NCBI RefSeq assembly: GCF_042453785.1
Contig: NC_091672.1
Location: forward strand, 1,679,001 to 1,743,000
Direction: 5' to 3'
Source of the DNA: Malus domestica
Taxonomy: Eukaryota > Streptophyta > Magnoliopsida > Rosales > Rosaceae
Length of the DNA: 64,000 nt
Shown: positions 24,660 through 38,158 of the stretch, piece by piece
Position numbering within the stretch: the stretch's first letter is position 1
Layout: every line of letters begins with the position of its first letter
Translations under genes and position numbers: made by a program
The notes under the pieces: model-generated
Seen by the model: only the letters and a program-made list of their open reading frames with translations
What the model was told of the DNA's origin: nothing
Database searches by the model: none

Positions 24660-25190
24660 GATATTTACAGGATTCCACTGGTGCATATTTGGGGTGAAGG
24701 AAAATGTTCGAGCATGGTTTTCTTCAAAAGGAGGTGAGGTTGCGAGAGCCCGGATAATGGTCAGCGGAATGGATGATCGCAGCTCTAATGACGATGTGTT
24801 TTCCGTTGCAAAGGTGTAGGGATCAGATGTTTGGTGCTCAAGTCCACGGTGCAAGAATTGGCCAAGATAACCCGTATAGAAGTACTGCTGAACCAGTAAC
24901 CCGGCTATGAACCTTCCTTTCTCTTCAACTTTTATGCTCTCCGGGATGGAAAGCTATGCTCAGCTTCAGATGCGGAGAAACGTTAATGACGATGATTCTG
25001 GGGCTGAAGACGGAGACATACGTTGAAGACGTAAGTTTCGAGGACTCTGTATAACTGTACAGTGAATTATGGTTGCTGTGTACCTTGTTTATCCTCTTCT
25101 TCTTCCATGTAAGCAAGGAACTACGTGTATTTTCGGATAAGCATTCCGAAAACATTCAATATCCCAACTTCAATTGCAAAGACAGGTAGA
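24660..25190 (+). pseudogene. Decayed tandem duplicate of the PPR gene 3' end
   Basis: About 1 kb downstream of the PPR 3' end the same sequence recurs in order with many substitutions and indels: GGTGCATATTTGGGGTGAAG, TTCTTCAAAAGGAGGTGAGG, GACGATGTGTTTTCCGTTGC, AAGAATTGGCCAAGAT, CTTGTTTATCC and AAGCATTCCGAAAAC. These match 23678-24170, so last codons and 3' untranslated region were both copied. Its 82-codon frame holds only a distorted version of the last PPR unit. It cannot make a functional protein, but may contribute an alternative 3' end to the upstream transcript. Confidence 0.75.
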
Positions 25191-25555
25191 ATCTTCATTT
25201 GAACATTAGCTGAAAATCATCTAGCTACAATGGGTTCTTGTTTAGGGTTTCATATTGGTTGGTATTTTTATTATGGTTTGCTTTCATTTCTGCCATGTTT
25301 GTCATTGCTTCTGCATAGCAAAAGCGCTTCCGACTGCATGGTGTAGAAAAAAACTTGAAAGTGTTTTTGACTTGCAGAAGCGCTTCTAGCATAGTTCTTT
25401 ATGGAAAAGCAATTCCAAACAGGCCATCAAACCAAATTTTACCATCCCAAAACACAAACAATTCATCACGAAATTTCAAAAACCAGAACTTTCTACATTC
25501 ATCAAATCAGAAAAACCCAACTGATTTTATTAAACAGAAACCAGATCTCTTTGTT

Positions 25556-25655
25556 TTTTTTTATACAAGCGAAATTGAAGGAGCGGAAAATCGAACTCAG
25601 GACCTCGGTTGCAAAGCTACTCTTAACCAACTAAGCTACAAGCCCGCAAAGGCAA
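25556..25655 (-). repeat. tRNA-like sequence with A-rich tail (SINE head or retrocopy)
   Basis: On the minus strand there is a perfect A box, TAGCTTAGTTGG, then a B-box-like GAGTTCGATTTT, followed by an A-rich run. The arms do not fold into a good tRNA acceptor stem, so it is a tRNA-derived retroposed head rather than a working tRNA. It lies about 100 bases downstream of the peroxiredoxin stop codon. Confidence 0.45.
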
Positions 25656-25750
25656 CACAGTATTATACTCATAAATTAAAAACAAAACCCAAGAAGTAAA
25701 AAGGAAAAACTTGCTAACCGCCGCCGCCGCCGCCGCCGATAGAAGCAAAT

Positions 25751-26452
25751 TCAGATCACTTTGAGAATGTCCTCAGCTCCACTGGAAGTAAAGGCACCGC
25801 CTTCCTCCAAATTCAAGACCTTAACAACTCCATCCTCCGCCAAAAGCGAGTACCTTCTGGACCTGACGCCCAGCCCCACCGGCTTATCGCTCAAATCGAG
25901 CTCCGCCCCGATCGCCCTCGTGAAATCGCCGTTCCCATCGGACAGCAGCAGCACCTCGTCACCGATGTTGAGATTCTCCTTCCACGCTTTGATCACGAAG
26001 ACATCGTTGACCGCAATGCAGGCGATGGTCTCGACGCCCTTCGCCTTGAGCTCCCCCGACTTTTCCACGAATCCCGGGACGTGTTTCTGGGAGCAGGTCG
26101 GGGTGAAGGCGCCGGGGACGGCGAAGAGGACGGCCTTCTTGGATTTGGTGAGGTCGGAGACAGTCACGGTCTGGACGTCGCCGGCGGCGTCCAGATAGGA
26201 CAGGGTGGCTTCGGGGAGCTTGTCGCCGACGGCGATGGTGGCGGATATGGGTTTGGAGGCGGTGGTGGAGAAGCGGAGGAGGGGTTTTGGGCGGGGGGAG
26301 TGTTTGAGGGGGAGAGGGGTGTAGGAGATTTTGGAGGAGAAGGATTTGGGAGAGAAGAGAGATGTTTTGGGTGCGACGGCGGCGGTGGTGGTGGAGAAAG
26401 CGAGGGACTTGGGGGCTGTGAGGAGCCTTGAGATCGTGAGGGAGGCTGCCAT
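25751..26452 (-). CDS. PRXIIE: Peroxiredoxin-2E, chloroplastic (type II peroxiredoxin)
   Basis: A thiol peroxidase that reduces hydrogen peroxide and organic peroxides in the plastid stroma, regenerated by glutaredoxin or thioredoxin. Single exon, 233 residues. Residues 1-70 form a serine/threonine-rich, acid-poor chloroplast transit peptide. The mature domain carries [17 protein letters not shown] with peroxidatic Cys120 and resolving Cys145 in [10 protein letters not shown]. The spacing is exactly 24 residues, the C-x24-C signature of type II enzymes. The end [14 protein letters not shown] is typical of the family. It is oriented convergently with the PPR gene. A (CCG)n run lies just beyond the stop codon at 25719-25738, and a GA microsatellite lies in the leader near 26493-26515. 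The coding strand is GC-rich compared with its surroundings. Confidence 0.95.
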   Translation of the reverse strand: MAASLTISRLLTAPKSLAFSTTTAAVAPKTSLFSPKSFSSKISYTPLPLKHSPRPKPLLRFSTTASKPISATIAVGDKLPEATLSYLDAAGDVQTVTVSDLTKSKKAVLFAVPGAFTPTCSQKHVPGFVEKSGELKAKGVETIACIAVNDVFVIKAWKENLNIGDEVLLLSDGNGDFTRAIGAELDLSDKPVGLGVRSRRYSLLAEDGVVKVLNLEEGGAFTSSGAEDILKVI

Positions 26453-26829
26453 GTTTGGTGGTTTGAGTTTTAGAGTGAGAGAGTGAGTCTCAGAGAGAGA
26501 GAGAGAGAGAGAGATAGAGAGAGGCGTAAGCTTTGGGTTTGTTGGGTATGCCTGCTGGGTTTGTTGGGTTTAAGGGCTTTTGGGCAGAGGAAATAATGAG
26601 AGGTGGCTGTGAAAAGGGTCAGATGGATGGGATTTATTGGAGCTTCTGTTGTGTGGGTATCTGAGTTTTTCATATACCTCCAACTCTGCCCCCATAAGAA
26701 ATATCAACGTATATATATATGACATGTTCTTGGATATATTCACTCGGATGTGTCCTCTCCACAAACACAATTCACAATTCACAATTCACAATTCATCAGT
26801 AGAATATCGTTGTATTGAAAATATATAAA

Positions 26830-27396
26830 AAACTCATAGTGAAAATTCAAACTTTAATTCTCCTCAGTACAATTCATTTCAGTTCGATTGATTATCGCCC
26901 TATTACGTATTAGAGGAGTGCTAGGAATACTTGCATTAATCTTTTGTATTTAGATCTTTTCATTTGAAGAAATGATGTGTCATTTTTTACACAAAAACAA
27001 GACATTTAATGCTTTTAGCTAGGAATTATGATGAAAAATAGAAAATATAATTCAAATATGTTCTTGTTTTCTTTGTAAAAAATGACACATAATGTGAAAA
27101 TGTCCAAATACAAATGTTAGTGCATAAATTGTGACGCCTAACTGTCAACTGTCACAGGTATAATTTTATGTAAAAACTTATAGATTGCGCTCAAACAAAG
27201 ATTGCTGACAGCGAAACTCAAACCTTAATGCATCCAAATGTTCATTTTTTGACATAATATTTGTTGAAAACGAACATTTTTTAAGGACAAAGTGTGGCTT
27301 ATGTAGTTTTTAGCTCTTGATAACCATTTCATTATAGTTTTTAGTTTTCAATTCATTATACAGTTTTTTATTTTTTTGAAAAACTTGTTTGGTATT
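26830..27396. other. Intergenic DNA with an AT-rich MITE
   Basis: About 26915-27130 has inverted similarity at its ends (GTGCTAGGAATACTTGCATT against a copy ending AATGTTAGTGC) and AAAATGACACAT inside; it is probably a MITE. The rest is AT-rich with no gene recognised. Confidence 0.4.
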
Positions 27397-27405
27397 TACT
27401 TCAAA

Positions 27406-27871
27406 GAGTAAATTATAGTTATGGTCCCTTAACTTTAACTCAATTGGAGCAATGGTCTCTCAACTAAAAATTCATTACCATTGATCCCTCAACTCATCAA
27501 AACGTGCAGGTATGGTCCCTCAACTAAAATCTATTACCATTGGTCCCTCAACTTTAATTCAACTTGATAAATGGTCTCTTAACTCTAACCCAATTGTAGC
27601 AATGGTCCTTCCAACATAACTCGTTTTGACAAATTTTTTGATGTAGTTGACGAAAATGACAATAATTACACACTTTGATGGATTGAATGACCCTAATTAT
27701 ATAAATGGTTATTCCAACATAAATTATTTTGACAAAATTTTGACGAAATTGATGAAAATGACTATAGCTACACATTTTGATAAGTTGAGGGACCAATGAT
27801 AATGAATTTTTAGTTGAGGGACCATTGCTCCAATTTTATTAAAGTTGATGGATCATTGCTACAATTTACTC
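27406..27871. mobile_element. 466-bp Mutator-type MITE, copy 1
   Basis: It begins GAGTAAATTATAG and ends CTACAATTTACTC, a terminal inverted repeat. A perfect 9-bp target duplication TACTTCAAA flanks it (27397-27405 and 27872-27880). The interior repeats GGTCCCTCAACT and its complement several times. A second copy of the same 466-bp length lies at 32761-33226. There is no coding capacity. Confidence 0.8.
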
Positions 27872-28045
27872 TACTTCAAATTTTCATGTCAAATATTGAA
27901 ACAGAGTCATTTTTATTTTATATTTTAAATATAAAAAATTGAAAATAATTATCAAGCAGCCTATAATTGTGTTACAAGTGGCTCACTCCCGCAGGTTTGA
28001 AGGTCATATGGAAGTCCAACGTTATGGAATGAGGATACTCTCTGA

Positions 28046-28216
28046 ACGCTCTTTGTGAGGATTCCGATAATTATAATCCGTTTGTTTATCGTATATTGTG
28101 TAGTTAGTTTTCATTCGGTATTGTTTATATTTAATTTTAAATACAATAATTTATGACCGCATAATATATAATGAATGAACATGATTGGAGGATTTCCGGA
28201 ATCCTCACAAAGAGTA
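28046..28216. repeat. Foldback MITE, TCATCGTA core family
   Basis: The arms CTCTTTGTGAGGATTCCG near 28070 and CGGAATCCTCACAAAGAG near 28197 are perfect inverted repeats. The core GTTTATCGTATATTGTG is shared with the elements near 3541 and 28505. Ends approximate. Confidence 0.55.
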
Positions 28217-28238
28217 TCCGAACTCATTCAAAGTTATG

Positions 28239-28435
28239 GGATCAGGATCCTCTTTCGACCTTAAAAAATTAAGTCTGCTGAGCAGACAATCGTGACCGTT
28301 GGAATTAGATCAAACGACTACAATTATTATAACTTTTAAAGGATCTCTGTTTGTAACCGTTGAATCAAATTTCAATTACTACGATCGCCTGCTCAACAGA
28401 CTTGGTTTTTTAAGGTTAGGAGAGGATCCTGATCC
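28239..28435. mobile_element. Foldback MITE, GGATCC-ended family, copy 2
   Basis: A 197-bp palindrome with ends GGATCAGGATCCTC and GAGGATCCTGATCC, flanked by a perfect 9-bp duplication AAAGTTATG (28230-28238 and 28436-28444). The centre shares ACAATTATTATAACTTTTA with the element at 5199-5396. Mutator-type MITE. Confidence 0.75.
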
Positions 28436-28459
28436 AAAGTTATGTTCTCTTTTCAGAAT

Positions 28460-28650
28460 TAGGATCCTCGCCGGATCCATTCCCTAAGGATCCCTTAATT
28501 CTATCCGTTCATCGTATATTGTGAGTTTAATTTTCGTTAGGTACTATTTACATTTAAATTTTAAATTTTAAATGACTTTTTACTGCATGATATATGATAA
28601 ATGGACAAAATTACAGGATTCCTAGGGAATGGATCCGTCCTGGTTCCTCT
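28460..28650. repeat. Foldback MITE, TCATCGTA core family
   Basis: The arms carry GGATCCATTCCCTA on the left and GGGAATGGATCC on the right, around a GTTCATCGTATATTGTGAG core. It is the third copy of the family seen near 3541 and 28046. Ends approximate. Confidence 0.5.
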
Positions 28651-30144
28651 TTTCAAACCAAAAAGAAGTGATGGTGTACACGTGTAGTAGTAGAGTTTAA
28701 GTACTGTCATGCTACAGTAGAAGTGAGGCACAGGTGTAGGTTTATGTCAGCACGTGTCACGTGAGAGCACGTGTTTTCCTTGACACCTTGTGATATGCTG
28801 CAAAAGTTGTCAATCTACTGAACTAAAAAGCGAAAACATTGGTTGCATGTCTTTGTGAAGCCCACGGGTTCCAAGTGAAACGACTTAAAGGTTTTTATTT
28901 TATTTTATTTTCATTTGTCAACCGAAATTTTTTTATTAGGTTAGTCATTGTTGGAGTTTAAATTCACGTCATCATGTAAAGATTAAACACATATCTATTA
29001 CTGTGATAAAAAAACTACTTGCGAAACGAATTAAAGTTAATTTATATGTTTTGTGTACATTTATGTTTTATTTTTAGACGCTTAATTTACTGTCACACAT
29101 TTAAATAATGTATTAAACTTTTAACAAGACTCTTCTTTTACTTTTTATGAATTTTTTTGGACACCTATCTTTCATTTTCTTTGGACACTTATTTTTCTTG
29201 TATTAATTATGAAGAGGAGGACATCATTGTGAAGTTTAGATTAGCACGGTAAAGTAAAATGCAACCGTCGCATAATTCATCGGTCATTTTATTATCACGC
29301 TAGTTGTTTTAAAACCCTATAGGTGTGCAAAGAAAATAATTATTTTCATGAATAAATCACTAAGCCCTTTTGTGGTAATTTGCATATGAGTATAAGAGTC
29401 TTGTAAATAAAATTAATAGGTGTCCATAGATGAAACTTGGGTGTACTTCAAACAACGTTCGAGTCCAAGTCATAACTCACAAGATAATAGTAGAGGCCAA
29501 CAAATCAATGATCGACCTGTGTTAATCAGATCCCAAACTAACCTCACTTTTTGTTTCCATTAACAAATAATCCAAAATTTAAAACTTCTTGAATATTAAA
29601 TACACGTAGTGGAGTTGGTTAGAGTATTTTAATTTTCCCACTACGTCTACACTCAAGTTTGCACCCCTCTCCCCTACTCTACATTCAATTATAATATAAT
29701 TCGAATAAAAAAAAAAAAAAAAAAATCCTTCAAGTTGACCCTTTCTAGCAACATGATGTACTAAACTACAATTTTGAGGCGCTAATCATTCAAATATGTT
29801 ACCTTAGAGTCATGTTTGAGATTGCTTGTGAAATGATTACATGCACTATCTCACGATCAACATAAAAAGTTAAAAGTGTTTTTGAATCGTACAAGCACTT
29901 TCAAGAGAATTACATGTCATACACTTCATTAAGAAGAACTTTCAAGTGTTTTACTTAGACCCTCAATAGAAATTTCAACGTATTTCTAATTAAAACACTT
30001 CTAACATGAGTGCTTATGAGTAGAAATGCTTCAAACATAAACAATCTCAAACAAACCCTAAATAGTATGATGATTTTTAGCTTCCTATTATTGGGTGATA
30101 GTACTCAAGCCAATGGTGAATCCCTCAAAGTTCAAAGTGGTCAG
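28651..30144. other. Intergenic DNA, no gene recognised
   Basis: AT-rich. A degenerate tRNA-SINE-like patch (minus strand) lies near 28920-29020, and a 20-base A-run near 29706-29725. ACGTG-type motifs cluster near 28677-28770 (CACGTGTCACGTGAGAGCACGTG), which could be G-box-like protein-binding sites but have no evident gene beside them. Confidence 0.45.
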
Positions 30145-30582
30145 TTTAGTGGCGAAGCCATAATTTTAGCCTATGAGGGGTCCAAATGTCTCAATTCCAA
30201 ACCCTCTTATGATCTTACAAAAATTACTCTGTCATGTAGTGAGCAATTGACCAACATCATTTAGGTATGGTTTGGTGTCATCCTAATCATCCTCTTCCTT
30301 AAACCTAAACCCTAAGCCTCTATGACTTTCTTCCTCCCTCCCTTCACTAATTCCTAAACCAAAGTCCTGCTCAAAACTCACAATCAATAGATTTCCTGAA
30401 CTCCATAGGAACCACCAACCTCAAATCAAATCCGACGAAATAAATTAAAGTAAAGGTCAAATTAAGACTTTGAGCCTACGAAAAATCTTGAAAATCATAA
30501 GTATAACACTAAATTTTTATGCGTTAAAATAATGTCAGGATGGACTTGGACCTCCTAATCCTTTCATGGCTTCGCCTCTGTA
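30145..30582. mobile_element. Probable non-autonomous hAT element
   Basis: The left end reads AGTGGCGAAGCCATAATTTT and the right end, on the other strand, AGAGGCGAAGCCATGAAAGG, hAT-like inverted termini. The flanks GTCAGTTT and GTAAGTTG agree at 6 of 8 positions as a worn target duplication. The only notable frame is short and lacks transposase motifs. Confidence 0.5.
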
Positions 30583-31950
30583 AGTTGATCCATGAAGGCC
30601 GAAAAAGTGATTGAATAGTGCCTCTGATAACCTCTCAGTCGACTAGATAGTAACTTGATGCACATAAACCGATCGACGTAATACCTGAGTGGCACTCAAC
30701 ACCGCCTGTGCGAACTTTTCACCCGGACAAAACGAACAAGGAATATTTGTTTGAAATGCTATATATATGTGTACTCATGATCCATAGTCTTTTGTTTTCC
30801 TACGAGCCAAGGTTCTCATTACAAAATTCATCTACCAAGTAACTATCAGTCCATAGTTTTCAAGTTATTTAAGCATTGTTTTTTTTTTTTGAACAAAAGT
30901 TATTTAAGCATTGTTGACTTGTTTGATAAAATAAAATAAATATTTTTTTTATTGTCTAAGTTCATAGTTTATGCCACAAAGTCTTAACAAAATACAAGCA
31001 TGCAATCCCATGCGCATTCAGCCACCAATTTTTAAATGGAAAAATACATTAAAAAAAAGAGAGTAAAACCGCTAATGTTTAGAGAGAACCAACCACTTTA
31101 GACTACTGGAGTCAAATCAAAGATGGAAGTATACAATATTATTAATTAATTGAAATAAATAAGGCCGATAACTTAGAAATGGATTCTATGGGATGGAATT
31201 AACTCATTATATTCGGAAACAAGTTCATATATCACGTGTCATAACGAATGCTGTATATATATATATTTTCTTATTTATATTATGAAGCGTGGTGCATGGA
31301 CTTGTGTTTCGAACACATAGAAAAATTTCTCGTCAATACATATGTCTTGAATTTGAGTCATCTCTAAAAGTGTTTAGAGCTTAAAGACTTGAAAATTCAG
31401 ACTCTTGGTTTGTATGAAAGAGATATTGAAGCCTTTAATTTTTGTAAAATGGGCAAACGAATGAGTTAATAAAGACCGTTAAATTCAATTTAAATGATCC
31501 AATCTTTAGATTCAGGACACATATCACTCGATGAGGTATGCAGAAACTGAAAAGAGTTTGAAGTGCAGAGATGTTACAGTTTTGTCAACCCGTAACATGC
31601 CGCAGGAGAGAATATGCCTTGGCAGATCCGCATCGAAAGCCAATAAATATAAATTACTAGCAACCTTGAAATCATGTTGTCATCTTCGTTTCTTAATTAC
31701 AGAAATGTATGCTTGACCAAAACTATATTATTATAGAAAATATATGTTTGAAAAAAAAAACACAAAACAAAAAACATACGTCCTCAATTGATATATAATA
31801 TAAGTCATGAAGGATTCATGTAATATAATATAAAAAATATCTCACTTAAAAGCCGAGACGACATTTATAGAAATAAAACCAATCTTCAAATTGAAAATTA
31901 CTAAACTGAGTACCATAAATGTTTTATAATCAATTGAGTGCTAATTCAAC
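30583..31950. other. Intergenic DNA, no gene recognised
   Basis: AT-rich DNA with an AT dinucleotide run near 31255-31267. A 61-codon frame at 31531-31716 is not recognisable. No RNA gene seen. Confidence 0.5.
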
Positions 31951-31954
31951 CACG

Positions 31955-32165
31955 AATTGGTGGCTCAGTAGTAAATGGTAGATTGCGAGGCTTCATTCAA
32001 ATAAAAAATTAGAGGTTTTGGGTTTGAAACCCACTGCTTTTGTGGAAGTCAGACTTATGGCCAAAGGGAGGTTGAAATGTCTCAGTGAGTCTTCCCGATC
32101 CCCGAAAAGAATGGATAACCGTGATTTGCTACCAGTTGTTCCCTTTTTTATTGTAAATGATTGTA
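31955..32165 (+). mobile_element. tRNA-derived SINE
   Basis: An A-box-like GGTGGCTCAGTAGT is followed about 60 bases later by the B-box-like GGGTTTGAAACCC, the promoter layout of tRNA-derived SINEs. The tail region ends in a T-rich segment. Flanking duplications were not found, and the family is not assigned. Confidence 0.5.
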
Positions 32166-32273
32166 TCAAATCATTAAAAATTTAAACTATGATATGCATT
32201 TAACCAGTTGTTCCCTTTTTTATTGTCAACGATTGTATCAAATCATTAAAAATTTAAACTATGATCTGCATTT
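32132..32273 (+). repeat. Tandem duplication of about 70 bp
   Basis: ACCAGTTGTTCCCTTTTTTA starts both units, at about 32132 and 32203. The units are nearly identical through AATTTAAACTATGAT, so the duplication is recent. Confidence 0.8.
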
Positions 32274-32624
32274 ATAATGTATGATATATAAAGTGAATAG
32301 GGTAATAATAATGACGACATTTATATTCTTACCTAATAATTAGAAGTCTTGGATTGCACAACAAATAAAACTCCTTATTTACAAGAAAAAAGAAAATGAG
32401 AATTAAATTTCATGACTGTAATTTTTTTTTATACCATAAAAAAATAAAGTGTGATTTTACCTTATAAAAATTAAAAATCATACGTACCACACCACGTGCA
32501 ACTAGAAAGTCAGAAACGACCTACCCATTTTTCGTTGTTCTTTTATTTATATATTTATTTAATTTTGTTGCATTTTATGTTTTTATTTTCTAACCCCAAT
32601 TAAAAAGAAAAAAATTAACAAAAA

Positions 32625-32751
32625 ATCCAAAAAACTTTAGTTTTAATGAAAAGTAACAAATAAAGGTATAGTAAATAATACCAGAAAAATATAAAAATGT
32701 AATTTTTCGTTAAAAGTAAATAGTACCAGAATTGTTTCGTTAGAAGTTACA
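32625..32751. repeat. Dispersed AACGAAAAAC element, minus-strand copy
   Basis: The sequence TAAAAATGTAATTTTTCGTTAAAAGTAAATAGT is here broken by other bases but matches the complement of the element at 13110-13255. Partial and worn. Confidence 0.4.
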
Positions 32752-32760
32752 TTAAAAAAA

Positions 32761-33226
32761 GAGTAAATTGTAGTTATGGTCCCTTAACTTTAACTCAATT
32801 GGAGCAATAGTCCTTCAACTAAAAATTCATTACCATTGGTCCTTCAACTCATCAAAACGTGCAGCTATGGTCCATCAACTAAAAATCCATTATCTTTGGT
32901 CCCTCAACTTTAATTCAACTGGAGAAATGGTCCCTTAACTTTAACTAAATTGTAGCAATGGTCCTTCCAACATAACTCATTTTGACAAAATTTTTTACGT
33001 TGTTGGCAAAAATGATCATAATTACACAGTTTGATGAGTTGAGGACCCTAATTATATAAATGGTTATTCCAACATAACATATTTTGACAAAATTTTGAAG
33101 AAATTGATGAAAATGACTATAGCTACACATTTTGATAAGTTGAGGGAGCAATGGTAATGAATTTTTAGTTGAGGAACAATTGCTCTAATTTGATTAAAGT
33201 TCAGGAACTATTGTTACAATTTACTC
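32761..33226. mobile_element. 466-bp Mutator-type MITE, copy 2, upstream of enolase
   Basis: Ends GAGTAAATTGTAG and TTACAATTTACTC. A perfect 9-bp duplication TTAAAAAAA flanks it (32752-32760 and 33227-33235). Same length and layout as the copy at 27406-27871. It ends 194 bp before the enolase start codon, inside the expected promoter. Confidence 0.8.
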
Positions 33227-33420
33227 TTAAAAAAAAGTTGCTTAAGGAGTCAGCTAAACCTAAAAGATTAAATCGGACGGCTGTAATTAAGCAAGTAATT
33301 AAGCAAAAGTTCCTCTACAAGTATGCCGGTCTCTTAGTTTCCCAACTAAACCTCTTACCAACTCTCTCCCATCTCACTTTCTCCACACACTCTCTCACTT
33401 CTCTCTCTCTGCATCCATCC

Positions 33421-36738
<3,318 letters not shown>

Positions 36739-37092
36739 ATTATGAAGTGCTTCCAAAGCTTTTGCGGGATGTGAGAAATCGGAGTTTCACAACATAGGGA
36801 ATAGTTATGTGGAACTTGAAACCCTTTTTCCAATAATTTTCAGATAAGTTTTGTTCTGAGAGCTTGAAAACAGTACACTGGAAATTTTCGAGTAAGCATG
36901 TTTGACTATGTACTCTGTTTTGAGTTGTTTTTTTAAGTGTTTGCTGCTGCCTAATTTTTGGTAATCGCCTTGTGAATGTGCTGTGTTTAAGAACAAGTTT
37001 TCGTCTTCTGCTTCAGTGTTCGCTGTGCAATTATTGTTTCCTCTTTTCGAGCGATATGTCAAGTTACTCCTACACCCTTTTGGGTATTGTTT

Positions 37093-37245
37093 TTAAGAAA
37101 AACTAATGAAGAAGATTTGAAAATTTTGAGTTTTGACAAAATAAAAGGTAAAGTGAATATTATCAGGATTGATTTTTTAGTGTAAAAATGTGGTTTTTCG
37201 TTAAAGTGAACAGTGTCGAGAGCTTTTCGTTAAACTTTTCTTGTT
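37093..37245 (-). repeat. Dispersed AACGAAAAAC element, minus-strand copy
   Basis: It contains GTGTAAAAATGTGGTTTTTCG and AACAGTGTCGAGAGC, the complement of the 13110-13255 family, located in the enolase 3' flank. Confidence 0.5.
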
Positions 37246-37264
37246 TTTATCAATCTTAGTCAAG

Positions 37265-37560
37265 AAGGAACGTTTCATTTGATTTCTTTTGATTCGGAGA
37301 AACGTGTTCATGATCAATATGCTTCAAGAATTCGTTCCGTCTCCGTGTTCAATACGCTTCAAAAGTTCGTTTTGGATTGTGATTGATAAGAACGCTTCAA
37401 TGTTTTTCAAGTTTGATTTGGGCCGAGATTGATGAGAAACTTCATAATTTTCGTTTTGGTTTGTGATAGATAAGAACGCTTCAATGTTTTTAAGTTCAAC
37501 TTGGAGTGAGATTGATAAGAAACATCATAATTGTAAAGATTGATGACAAAATTCGATACT
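37265..37560 (+). repeat. Short diverged direct repeats in the enolase 3' flank
   Basis: AAGAACGCTTCAATGTTTTT occurs at about 37389 and 37471, each followed by a GAGATTGAT.AGAAAC block; related TGCTTCAA.AATTCGTT segments precede them. Non-coding and of unknown origin. Confidence 0.5.
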
Positions 37561-37694
37561 TAGTATGACTAACCTATGGTGTGGCTTATCACAAGTGCCA
37601 CACCATAGAGAATAAACATCATAGACGTCGAGGTACGCTCGCAGAGATACTCTTGTATTGGTCTCACAAAGTCCCATTGAGCACGAGAGTTGCC

Positions 37695-37900
37695 CTTAAG
37701 AAGTAGTCCTACCAAGTAACACATCAAAAACGTATATAAGACGTCGAGACCTAAATTAATAAGAAGTAGTCCTACCAAGTAACACATCAAAAACGTATAT
37801 AAGACGTCGAGACCTAAATTAATTAAAAACCTTAAGAAGTAGTCCTACCAAGTAACACATCAAAAACGTATATAAGACGATGAGACCTAAATTAATTATA
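37695..37900. repeat. Three tandem units of about 65 bp beside the tRNA gene
   Basis: AAGTAGTCCTACCAAGTAAC followed by ACATCAAAAACGTATATAAGACG occurs three times in a row, starting near 37698, 37761 and 37834. Units are almost identical, so the expansion is recent. The array lies just beyond the tRNA-Leu gene's 3' end. Confidence 0.85.
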
Positions 37901-37909
37901 AAAAAAAAA
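37900..37909 (-). terminator. RNA polymerase III terminator of tRNA-Leu
   Basis: Ten consecutive T residues on the minus strand directly follow the discriminator base of the tRNA, as expected for pol III termination. Confidence 0.8.
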
Positions 37910-37992
37910 TGCAGGCTGTGGGGTTCGAACCCACGCGTACTTATGTACAGCAGATCTTAAGTCTGCCCCCTTAACCTCTCGGGCAAACCTGC
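37910..37992 (-). tRNA. tRNA-Leu (anticodon UAA)
   Basis: On the minus strand an 83-base gene begins GCAGGTTTGCCCGAG and ends ACCCCACAGCCTGCA. The acceptor stem GCAGGTT pairs with AGCCTGC with one G-U. The anticodon loop CTTAAGA holds TAA, and a long variable arm (CTGTACATAAGTACG) marks a class II leucine tRNA. The T loop is GGGTTCGAACCCC, a perfect B box. There is no intron and no encoded CCA, as normal for a nuclear gene. Confidence 0.95.
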
Positions 37993-38103
37993 TTGACGAC
38001 AATAGTTCACCAAAATATTATGTTTATTAGTTTGAACGGGGCGATTATTCAAGAACAATAGCGGTGTTGCTGCTATCGCTGCGCGTTTCATAAAACTTAA
38101 ATA

Positions 38104-38114
38104 AAACCCTAAAA
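38104..38114 (+). promoter_or_regulatory. Telo-box in the U2AF35 promoter
   Basis: AAACCCTAAAA lies 45 bases before the start codon. Telo-boxes are common in plant housekeeping promoters near the transcription start. Motif and position only. Confidence 0.4.
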
Positions 38115-38158
38115 CAAGGTCAAGGGCATCAAACAATCACAATTCGGAGGTCACAGCC

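Noticed and set aside
25556-25655. A functional tRNA gene on the minus strand
   Set aside because: A and B boxes are present, but the acceptor and T stems do not pair well and an A-rich tail follows, as in a retroposed tRNA-like head.
26081-26431. 116-codon glycine-rich frame opposite the peroxiredoxin gene
   Set aside because: It is the antisense shadow of a GC-rich transit-peptide coding region.
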